From NCBI GenBank assembly GCA_025459245.1, contig JALOQZ010000004.1, positions 1-42,240 of the forward strand: a stretch of DNA of 42,240 bases, written 5' to 3'. Under the pieces are notes generated by a model. That model ran no database searches and had not been told where the DNA came from. It was given only the letters and a program-made list of their open reading frames with translations. How positions within the stretch are numbered: position 1 is the stretch's first letter; every line of letters begins with the position of its first letter. Positions 1-6,572 of this stretch are shown here, in pieces. The translations under genes were made by a program, and so were the position numbers. This DNA is from Pirellula sp. GTDB lineage: Bacteria > Planctomycetota > Planctomycetia > Pirellulales > Pirellulaceae.

Positions 1-151
1 GAATCGCATGTATACAAGCCATATCGATACTCCTAAATAATCGTCTTTTCAAACCAGTTTGGGTGATTACCGCAGCAGCTCGAAGCCCAACTTACCTTAT
101 GGGCCTGTCTTGCAGCTTCGCGATCAATCGAATCCGCGGATGCGTGAGAGC

Positions 152-244
152 GGAACACTAATCGTCGCTAATCACCACTAATGAGGAACCGAATAGGTTC
201 GTGGTTGCTTGAGATTAGTCGCAATTAGTGTTGATCAGTGTTCC
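152..244. repeat. Imperfect inverted repeat, 31-nt arms
   Basis: Arms at 152-182 and 214-244 pair at about 24 of 31 positions when one is reverse-complemented, starting GGAACACTAAT and ending AGTGTTCC. The central 31 nt contain a smaller GAACC/GGTTC pair. It lies in a gene-poor stretch. It could be a mobile palindromic repeat unit or a structured transcript. No other copy was noticed in the window. The rest of 1-390 shows no convincing gene. Confidence 0.6.
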
Positions 245-390
245 CTTTTGCTTTGTCTGCTGAACGTCACATTCTAGCAATGTCCTTTTTCGTCTTCAGT
301 ACTTTTGACTCGTTTCTATGGCTTCCTCCTGGCGGATGTTACCTTCGGTATTTCGGATGGACTATAGATTTTGAAAAGAGATACAGTAAC

Positions 391-840
391 TCACATTTTT
401 GGATTGTCATTCACTCGAAGATCGTTTTGGACGCGGCTCTGGGCGAGCAGCCTCTTGCGAGCTCGGCGGACCAAGGTCCTCTTCTGCTCGTCCGTCATAG
501 GCCGGAGCTTTCGATGCTTCTTGCGCCGCTCTGCTTGGCGATTTTCGGCAGCGCATCGTTCTTTCTCTTGTAGACGAGCATCAAACATGGCTGAACGTAT
601 GCGGGAGAAGGTTAGGAAAACTCCAAATAGTCCGCATGCGACATTTATCGCGAGTAGCGTATAGAAAGCAACTGGATCTTCTTCTGCAGTGAAAGTTCTT
701 CCACTTTTGAAGCGATAGCCGTAGTTGATGTAGCCTACACAAAAGTGTCTGCAAGAGAGTACAAGCCAGAAAATAGTCCAGCTCGCGAGGAAGATCGTCG
801 TCAGTGTGTTTCTAAATCTCATTCGAAATAGCTTTGTCAA
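391..840 (-). CDS. Small two-helix membrane protein, hypothetical
   Basis: This 149-residue ORF has two hydrophobic stretches, near residues 13-30 (TTIFLASWTIFWLVLS) and 60-80 (FYTLLAINVACGLFGVF). A strongly basic, glutamine- and arginine-rich C-terminal tail follows, which looks like a cytoplasmic helix. I recognise no family. Two plus-strand ORFs overlap it but read as frame shadows: arginine/serine-rich with no organised hydrophobic segments. The gene stands alone in a repeat-rich region, so its reality is moderately rather than strongly supported. Confidence 0.5.
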   Translation of the reverse strand: MTKLFRMRFRNTLTTIFLASWTIFWLVLSCRHFCVGYINYGYRFKSGRTFTAEEDPVAFYTLLAINVACGLFGVFLTFSRIRSAMFDARLQEKERCAAENRQAERRKKHRKLRPMTDEQKRTLVRRARKRLLAQSRVQNDLRVNDNPKM

Positions 841-1103
841 TCTTGAACATCATTGAACAGGAACTCTCGCAAAGGCGCTAAGTCGCAAAGAAGAGACATT
901 GAGATGCATCTTCAAGTAAACGTCTTGTGTGGCGGACGCGATCTCTACCTACAGTAAGACCATATGGACCAAAACTGCGAACGCGATTGTAACCGAATGA
1001 GATGCCGGAAGGTGCCATCCATAGAACAGCTTTGTTGAGGAGTATGCACGTTGGCTGATTCTTAACGAAAGCAGGCAAATGGTGGCGATTAAATTTGGTT
1101 GCA

Positions 1104-1388
1104 ATGATTCGGAAGACATATTCAGTTGGAAATACGACGGTTGGGAAATCCGCACGCGTTGATTGGCTGCAGGCTTATCAAGTCGAACAATGGGAAGGCC
1201 TTGTCGATGGTGTACCAGTCCGAGTTGAACGAGACGGTTGGTCTGATATTTCGGTACGCTTAGCTATCAATCTTATTGGTGCGCCGCCCATGAGTCAGAC
1301 AGAATTCGCCGAATATCGAAAGTCCCAAGAGAGTGAGACGGTCGTAGGACTCGGACCGCTGTTTACAATGTTGAGCATGTCCGGGTAG
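1104..1388 (+). CDS. Hypothetical small protein, possibly a remnant
   Basis: The ORF can start at TTG 1095 or ATG 1104 and encodes about 94 residues of unknown family. The preceding frame also looks protein-like: from about 1031 it reads FVEEYARWLILNESRQMVAI and continues to a stop just after an IRTR sequence near 1160, overlapping this ORF without having a start of its own. Two adjacent, start-less, overlapping coding-like frames suggest a frameshifted or decayed gene. The stretch 841-1030 holds a GCAAAG-rich short repeat and no convincing gene. No ribosome-binding site was seen. Confidence 0.3.
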   Translation: MIRKTYSVGNTTVGKSARVDWLQAYQVEQWEGLVDGVPVRVERDGWSDISVRLAINLIGAPPMSQTEFAEYRKSQESETVVGLGPLFTMLSMSG

Positions 1389-1452
1389 CGAATCATCCAG
1401 CTCACAAGGTAGTACGCCTGTCGGCTGACGGTTAAACGAAGTCTACGCCTGA

Positions 1453-2805
1453 TCATTCGCGTGTGATGGTGCAACCAGGGAGGCGGATCTTGAGGCTCGC
1501 AACGCCTTGTTCCGTTGTCATGGTGTCGTAGAGGGTAAGCTGATTTAGTTCAGGAAATGAGGGCAGAGTTTGCAGTGATTGGTCCGTGAAGTTGCTCCCC
1601 TCCAACGTGAGATCTTGCAATCGGTTTAAGTGCGATAGTTTGTTCAATGCAGTTGAATCGACCTGAGGGGTTCGTAGAGTTAGCGTTACGATGGACGGGG
1701 GGAGGCTTGCGAGTCCTTCACCGTGGATTGAATGGGCATTGAGGAACAGGTACTCCAATTGAGGAAGTTCGGTTACCGCAGCCAAATCCTCGTCCATCAA
1801 ATGCTTGCTGGCAATATAAAGCTGCTTGAGCTCTGTGAACGTTCTGATCCTAGCAAAGCCGCTGTTGGTAATGGAGCAGTTGCCCAAACTTAAGGTTTGT
1901 AGATGTTTTGCCGGGGCAATGCAGTCAAAAAGTGCATCATCGATACATGGGCCAGCGAAGTCCAAGCGGGATTGCGTTCCCATTGAATCCGAAGAAGGGA
2001 AGCGATTTGGGGGCGTCGAATCTCGACGTTCCGCATCGATGCTTTGTAGCTCGACAGTCCAACCCTTGTTCACTGCTCGAAGCGAGACAAGTCCCGTGGT
2101 AGTCACTTGCGTTCCGTTCAGCGCTAGTTGAGTCGTTGTGCTCGAGCCTTGGAGAAGCTGAAGCCTTTCGTTGTCAATGTTACAACCAAAAAATCGAAGC
2201 GTCCGCAGATTTTTGCACTTCGTTAGAGCGACCAGGAACTCGTCGGAAACCGACTGATCTTCTAAACGGAGTGAGAGATTGATTGGCAGTACTTCCAACG
2301 CACTGAGCGTTTCTGGAGTTAAGGTGCAGTTTGACAAGAAAAGTTGTTTCAGCGTTGGGTGATTCTCGAGCCCGTCAACAACGCTTTCATCCACGTTGGC
2401 AGATTCCAATGCAAGCGATTCGAGTATCGGTAGCCTCTTCAGTTGGCTCACCAGATTGGCGTCCAGCTCACCGACCAAGGTAAGATCTGACATCTCGTCT
2501 AAGGCGAGAACGCGACGCAAATCCTCGTCATTCCGGAGTTGGTATTGAACCAAACGAACCGCCGAGACAGGGTGATCCTCGACGAACGGCTGAATCCAAG
2601 TGCGAAATTGCCAAGGAGATCGCTCGGCTATGGGCTCACCTAAGATGACAGCACCTCCCTCCTTCCGAATGCTGGCCATTGCTTCGTCACGATTCTTGTA
2701 GGTGCGAACTTCTCCCAACACCAGGATCGCGATGACTCCCAACGTAACTCCGAGGAGTACGAAAAGTCGTATTGGTCCGTATGGTTTTTCCTGTGGTCGA
2801 GGCAT
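1453..2805 (-). CDS. Membrane-anchored leucine-rich-repeat protein
   Basis: From MPRPQEKPYG this encodes 450 residues: a short basic N-terminus, one transmembrane helix around residues 11-32, then leucine-rich repeats to the C-terminus with phases such as LESLALES, LKQLFLSNC, LQTLSLGNC and LEYLFLNAHS. Proteins of this kind are abundant in planctomycetes and are thought to mediate protein contacts outside the inner membrane; no specific partner is evident. The ORF track extends it to 2982, but that start would run 137 bp into the sulfatase gene, so the internal ATG at 2805 is preferred. It sits 40 bp after the sulfatase in the same direction and could be co-transcribed. Confidence 0.75.
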   Translation of the reverse strand: MPRPQEKPYGPIRLFVLLGVTLGVIAILVLGEVRTYKNRDEAMASIRKEGGAVILGEPIAERSPWQFRTWIQPFVEDHPVSAVRLVQYQLRNDEDLRRVLALDEMSDLTLVGELDANLVSQLKRLPILESLALESANVDESVVDGLENHPTLKQLFLSNCTLTPETLSALEVLPINLSLRLEDQSVSDEFLVALTKCKNLRTLRFFGCNIDNERLQLLQGSSTTTQLALNGTQVTTTGLVSLRAVNKGWTVELQSIDAERRDSTPPNRFPSSDSMGTQSRLDFAGPCIDDALFDCIAPAKHLQTLSLGNCSITNSGFARIRTFTELKQLYIASKHLMDEDLAAVTELPQLEYLFLNAHSIHGEGLASLPPSIVTLTLRTPQVDSTALNKLSHLNRLQDLTLEGSNFTDQSLQTLPSFPELNQLTLYDTMTTEQGVASLKIRLPGCTITRE

Positions 2806-2845
2806 TGTCAATGACTGCACAAGTAGATGATTCGTGATGACTCGT

Positions 2846-4345
2846 TCATGGGGTCGCTTTGTTTGTCGCACGCCTTCGACCAGAGGATTTGTTTTGATTG
2901 CTCCCTGTGGCTGGAATCTCGTCGTTTTCTCGCGGTAGTGCCATCGATAGCTTCTGCTTGATAGGTTGCTTGGAAGCATCATTGGCTACGTTGGTCCATT
3001 CGTTTGGATCTACGGCATGATCATAGAGCTCTTCGCTTCCATCTTCGTAGCGTATGTAACGATAACGATCGTCACGCACCGCATGGTTTCCACGACCGTG
3101 AGAGCAAACTGCAACCGAATCCCACTCCGAATTCGGATTCCGAAGAAGCGCGACCAAGCTTTTGCCTCGGACATGTTCTGGGGTTGGAATTCCCGCAAGC
3201 TCGCAAAGTGTTGGATACAAATTCGTATAGTCGACCGGAGCATCGCAAACGGACGATCGTTGCGTTATTCCAGGGGATGCAATCGCAAACGATGTGCGAG
3301 TTGATTCTTCCCATAGAGAGAATTTTCGCCAATGTTCTTTCTCGCCCAAATGCCAACCGTGGTCGGTCCACCAAACGACAATGGTTTTGTTTGCTCTCGG
3401 GCTTTTCTCCAACCCCTCGAGCAATCGGCCTACTTGGTCGTCGAGAAAAGAGATCGTCGCCAAATAGGCTTGGACCCCTTTCTTCCATTGATTGGCCTTG
3501 AGAACATCCGCGTGATCTCCTTGCGGACCGGCCATTTTGACTCCTGCGGGAGGTATGTCGCTCAAGTCACTATCTATGACCTTTGGCAATTGAATCTCCT
3601 CCAGTGGAAAGCGTTCGAAGTACTCGCGGGGGACGTACCATGGCAAATGAGGCTTTACGAATCCAACGGCAAGAAACAACGGCTGGTCCATCGGAGATTG
3701 GTGCAATTGTTCGACTGCCCAATTCGTTAGTTTGTAGTCACCCATTTCTTCAGGTTTCGCATCCAGCGGTCCCCAGTCAAAATGACCTTTCCCCATACCA
3801 GTGAAGTCTGCGTCCTTGTCATTTGGTGAGCCGAACAATCCTTTCCATTCGGTCCAACCATCTTTCCGCCCCTCCGCCGCGTGATTGTGATAAATTTTTC
3901 CTGCTCCGAGCGTGCGGTAGCCATTCGCCAAAAAGTGCCGATTGATGGTCTGAATATTTTTCAACACGTCGGCAGCGGGATCGCCGTTGGTGTAAATCCC
4001 GGTTTCCCATGGGCGCAAACCGCTCATGAGGGCAGCGCGTGATGGATTGCATGCGGGAGCGGCGCAATGAGCATTGGTAAATGCCATTCCGCGGGCAACA
4101 AGCCGGTCGATATTGGGCGTTTTTGCCTGTGGGTGCCCTCCCAAATGACCGACCCAGTCATTCAGATCATCGACGGCGATGAAGAGAACATCGGGTTTCT
4201 CACTTGCAATTACCTGACGCCCGAAGCTTGCTAAACCGATTGCAAAACTGGTCCAAAGCGTTATCCATGCGATAAGGCATTTCTTCGATACCGATTCAAG
4301 CATGATGTCCGTGTCACGTGAGAGGAATGGGGAGGGACTCTGCAT
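2846..4345 (-). CDS. Secreted sulfatase, iduronate-2-sulfatase-like
   Basis: This is a type I sulfatase of the alkaline-phosphatase fold that hydrolyses sulfate esters, probably on sulfated polysaccharide. The formylglycine signature is C-N-P-S-R at residues 99-103, counted from the long start, so maturation by a formylglycine-generating enzyme is expected. Metal-binding Asp59-Asp60 lie in the FIAVDDLNDW segment, and an HGWHLGEKEHW stretch lies further on. A hydrophobic segment around residues 23-40 acts as signal peptide or anchor. An alternative start at residue 15 (4303) would give a more typical signal peptide; neither start has a strong ribosome-binding site. Planctomycetes are known for many sulfatases. 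The C-terminal 30 residues are basic and low in complexity. Confidence 0.88.
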   Translation of the reverse strand: MQSPSPFLSRDTDIMLESVSKKCLIAWITLWTSFAIGLASFGRQVIASEKPDVLFIAVDDLNDWVGHLGGHPQAKTPNIDRLVARGMAFTNAHCAAPACNPSRAALMSGLRPWETGIYTNGDPAADVLKNIQTINRHFLANGYRTLGAGKIYHNHAAEGRKDGWTEWKGLFGSPNDKDADFTGMGKGHFDWGPLDAKPEEMGDYKLTNWAVEQLHQSPMDQPLFLAVGFVKPHLPWYVPREYFERFPLEEIQLPKVIDSDLSDIPPAGVKMAGPQGDHADVLKANQWKKGVQAYLATISFLDDQVGRLLEGLEKSPRANKTIVVWWTDHGWHLGEKEHWRKFSLWEESTRTSFAIASPGITQRSSVCDAPVDYTNLYPTLCELAGIPTPEHVRGKSLVALLRNPNSEWDSVAVCSHGRGNHAVRDDRYRYIRYEDGSEELYDHAVDPNEWTNVANDASKQPIKQKLSMALPRENDEIPATGSNQNKSSGRRRATNKATP

Positions 4346-4394
4346 ATTTTAACGGACCCGTTTATCAAATGTTGCCGGTTCGAGAGGTCGACTG

Positions 4395-4859
4395 TTAGGT
4401 ATTTGCTCGCGCAGCAGCAAGGATTCTGAGCAGTTCACGTAAATCCTCGCGCGAAACTTTGGAAAGCAAATTGGCATGTGTTTCTAGCAGGGGGGCGTCT
4501 ATTGACTCAAGAAGGATCGAGCCTTGGTTCGTCAGTGAAACTTCAAAGACGCGTCGATCGGTTTGCGATTGCAATTTGGTGACAAGCCCCATGGTTAGCA
4601 ATTGTTCGATCACTCGCGTGATCGCGGGGGCGACTTGCACCATGCGGCTGGCAATCTCCAGGCAAGGTAGGGGAGCACCTTCTCCACGCAGGATCCTGAG
4701 GACGTTGTACTGTGTCAGCGTTAGGCCGTAGTCCCGAAGTAAGCGTGCAAGTCGATTCTCGAGTAGGTCGCTTGTGCGCATGATGGCAAGAGTCGCTTCT
4801 TGTTCAAGCGACTGAAAGGGACCTCTCTTTTTAAGTTCATCTTGTAGTGAACGAGACAT
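4395..4859 (-). CDS. MarR-family transcriptional regulator
   Basis: This 154-residue protein has MarR topology: a helical N-terminus, a winged-helix DNA-binding region around residues 45-105 containing LTQYNVLRILRGEG and the wing QTDRRVFEVSLTNQG, then a C-terminal dimerisation helix. MarR proteins bind palindromic operators and often respond to small phenolic or oxidant ligands. It starts 18 bp after the hydrolase gene and ends about 50 bp before the sulfatase, so it may regulate this minus-strand set. Its ligand cannot be read from sequence. Confidence 0.85.
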   Translation of the reverse strand: MSRSLQDELKKRGPFQSLEQEATLAIMRTSDLLENRLARLLRDYGLTLTQYNVLRILRGEGAPLPCLEIASRMVQVAPAITRVIEQLLTMGLVTKLQSQTDRRVFEVSLTNQGSILLESIDAPLLETHANLLSKVSREDLRELLRILAAARANT

Positions 4860-4877
4860 GGCTTTACTCCTTTGTTA

Positions 4878-5615
4878 TCAAGAATCTCGGTCTTGCTCGG
4901 GTTCGGCCCAAACGCTTGCGTGCTCCTGATCGTCGAATCGAACATGGATAACATTAGGATTGCAACAGACGGGACAGTCTTCAACGTAAGACTGGACATC
5001 TCCCTCGGAGCGATCGAGGGGAATGACGATTTCCTCCCCGCAACTATCGCAAATGTAGGAGCCATCGCTGTCTGCAGAAGCTCCCTCTCCCTCGGATGGA
5101 GCTTGCAGATGCGTTCCATCGTCCAAGCCAGTTGGAATCGACTCGCCGTTGCAAAACAGATCGCAAGCCCAGCGTAGAACGGCCAAAGATTGATCATCCG
5201 CCAAACGGTGGTCTTGTCCGATTTCGATCAGGATGTCGGCTGGCAAGTGGCTTTGGGCAACGAGTTGCACCGAATCTTCAAACGGGATCACATCATCCAA
5301 TCGACTATGCAAAATCAGCGAATTCGATTTGATTTTTGAAACAGAGCCCCAGTTCTTCCATGCGGGGCATAGCAACACCATCGGAGTCGTACCGCTGTTC
5401 AAATTCATCGCGATGGCTCCTCCGCGAGAACTGCCGACAATCACATCCGGCGACTCGTGATCGTAAAGAGCTTGAGCGGTTCTTAACGCTTCGTCAAAGT
5501 CATGGTCATCGAGAGCCGGATTAAGAACATGGAAACCTGCATCGCGGAGAAAAGTGGGTTTGACGCCGCCGACGACACTATGCCAACCGTGCAGAAAGAG
5601 GATCTTTTTTTTCAT
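4878..5615 (-). CDS. Alpha/beta hydrolase fused to CPXCG cysteine domain
   Basis: Residues 1-160 look like a small serine hydrolase of the RBBP9/YdeN type. An LFLHGW opening is followed by the nucleophile motif G-S-S-R-G (Ser63), a candidate acid at Asp107/108 in SRLDDVIP, and the general base His136 in GQDHRLAD. Residues 186-230 carry a four-cysteine unit (C189, C192, C214, C217; CDSC and CPVC) that matches the CPXCG family, normally a stand-alone protein of about 60 residues. The two parts are joined by an acidic Glu/Ser/Asp linker in a single frame. The substrate is unknown. It is the first gene of the minus-strand set with the MarR regulator. Confidence 0.78.
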   Translation of the reverse strand: MKKKILFLHGWHSVVGGVKPTFLRDAGFHVLNPALDDHDFDEALRTAQALYDHESPDVIVGSSRGGAIAMNLNSGTTPMVLLCPAWKNWGSVSKIKSNSLILHSRLDDVIPFEDSVQLVAQSHLPADILIEIGQDHRLADDQSLAVLRWACDLFCNGESIPTGLDDGTHLQAPSEGEGASADSDGSYICDSCGEEIVIPLDRSEGDVQSYVEDCPVCCNPNVIHVRFDDQEHASVWAEPEQDRDS

Positions 5616-5657
5616 CCATCGATGTTCCTGAGAGTAAACCGCCAGCGGTGATTAGAT

Positions 5658-5718
5658 CCTATCCGAAGACCACCCGAAAACGCGGATAACGCCAAAGCGG
5701 CCAATGGCTTTCCTATAG
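5658..5718. repeat. Interspersed palindromic repeat, copy A (divergent)
   Basis: This is a degraded copy of a roughly 65-bp element with consensus ends GCCTATCCGAAAACCAT and ATGGTTTTCGGATAGGC, which are reverse complements, and a core close to CGGAAACCGCGGCTAGCG. Further copies lie at 9362, 17927, 30211 and 34029. Every copy is intergenic. The short minus ORF 5612-5869 is a translation artefact across it. Confidence 0.8.
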
Positions 5719-5854
5719 ACGTTACGCACCGAGGGTGTCGCGAAGTATACGTTGCCCCTCCAGGGACCACTACTTCCCAAGCAAAGCGGAGCAGACAATT
5801 TTTTGGGGAACGCATTTTTGACGTTCGTTGGGGCGAGGTAGCTACTTTAGGGAC

Positions 5855-5869
5855 TGCAAATCGGTGCAA
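5855..5869 (+). promoter_or_regulatory. Candidate operator TGCAA-N5-TGCAA, phytochrome operon
   Basis: The sequence TGCAAATCGGTGCAA is an exact direct repeat of TGCAA with a 10-bp period, 74 bp before the receiver start at 5943 and between divergent genes. Matching sites precede cheA, the bilin operon, gvpA and the terminal kinase. A 10-bp direct-repeat period is typical of OmpR/PhoB-type regulator sites, but no such regulator is encoded here. Confidence 0.5.
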
Positions 5870-5942
5870 TCTTGCACGGGCAAGGGGGTTGGTTATCTCG
5901 GCAACGTATCGTTTAGAGGCCCTTTGCGGAAAGTGATTTTCT

Positions 5943-6491
5943 ATGCGAATTAGCAGGTTATTTCAGCTTCTTCCTTTGCGGAAAGCCGAAAACATTGAGA
6001 AGGCGACTGAGATTTTGGATCAGTACGCGAAAAGCCGACCTCTCCCTGAACCAATGGGTCGTGGGTGTGGAAACTGGCGTGTTCTCCTCGTCGAGGATTG
6101 TCCTGACCAGCAACGGCTTACCTGTCGATTTCTTAAGGGTCATGTTGCCGAAGTCGACTTGGAGTGCAATGGCGATGCCTCGGTTGAGCTAGTTTACCGG
6201 GCTATTCGGGAAAAGAATCGATTTGATCTCATCATCCTGGACCTCTATCTGTTGGATTCGAATGGGATCGAGGCGACTATTCGTATCCGCGACCTGGATC
6301 CGGCTGTGCCTATCATTGGGATTACTGCACATGCAACAGAAGACATTCGAAAGATTTGGTTGGCTTCGGGGTGCGATCACTTTTTAGCCAAGCCATTCAC
6401 CAAAGAGTCCCTTTTAGCACTCGTCGAAAAAGCTAGTCGTAAGTCGACTACTGTGCTCAAGAGTTCCGGGGAATCATCGATTTGCAGATGA
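5943..6491 (+). CDS. Response regulator, receiver domain with N-terminal extension
   Basis: This 182-residue protein has about 45 N-terminal residues of unknown role followed by one receiver domain. The acidic pocket is Glu51-Asp52 (LLVEDCPDQQR), the phosphoacceptor is Asp100 in LIILDLYLLD, and the conserved Lys lies in FLAKPFT. There is no output domain. The receiver resembles the C-terminal receiver of the next gene (LLVEDCPDQQR against LLAEDGPDNQR, and a shared xHA turn), so the two probably arose by duplication. It precedes the phytochrome by 81 bp and may shuttle phosphate to or from it. A TGCAA direct repeat lies upstream. Confidence 0.88.
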   Translation: MRISRLFQLLPLRKAENIEKATEILDQYAKSRPLPEPMGRGCGNWRVLLVEDCPDQQRLTCRFLKGHVAEVDLECNGDASVELVYRAIREKNRFDLIILDLYLLDSNGIEATIRIRDLDPAVPIIGITAHATEDIRKIWLASGCDHFLAKPFTKESLLALVEKASRKSTTVLKSSGESSICR

Positions 6492-6572
6492 TTGCATGCG
6501 TACATTTTGGCCAGAAGTCGATTTAACGCCAGGTAACGCCTCGAAGATCCCGCTCTCCCCAGGTTTGACTTC

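Noticed and set aside
238-664. Plus-strand ORFs of 111 and 97 residues over the minus-strand membrane protein
   Set aside because: Composition is that of a frame shadow, and both overlap a minus ORF with organised hydrophobic helices.
2806-2982. N-terminal extension of the LRR protein
   Set aside because: It overlaps the sulfatase C-terminus, and the ATG at 2805 gives a normal anchor helix directly.
2966-3804. Plus and minus ORFs of 65-165 residues inside the sulfatase gene
   Set aside because: The sulfatase frame has family motifs throughout; the others are shadows.
5612-5869. 85-residue minus ORF sharing a KPLAALAL peptide with the ORF at 33868-34248
   Set aside because: The shared peptide is only the translation of the palindromic repeat; neither ORF is a gene.
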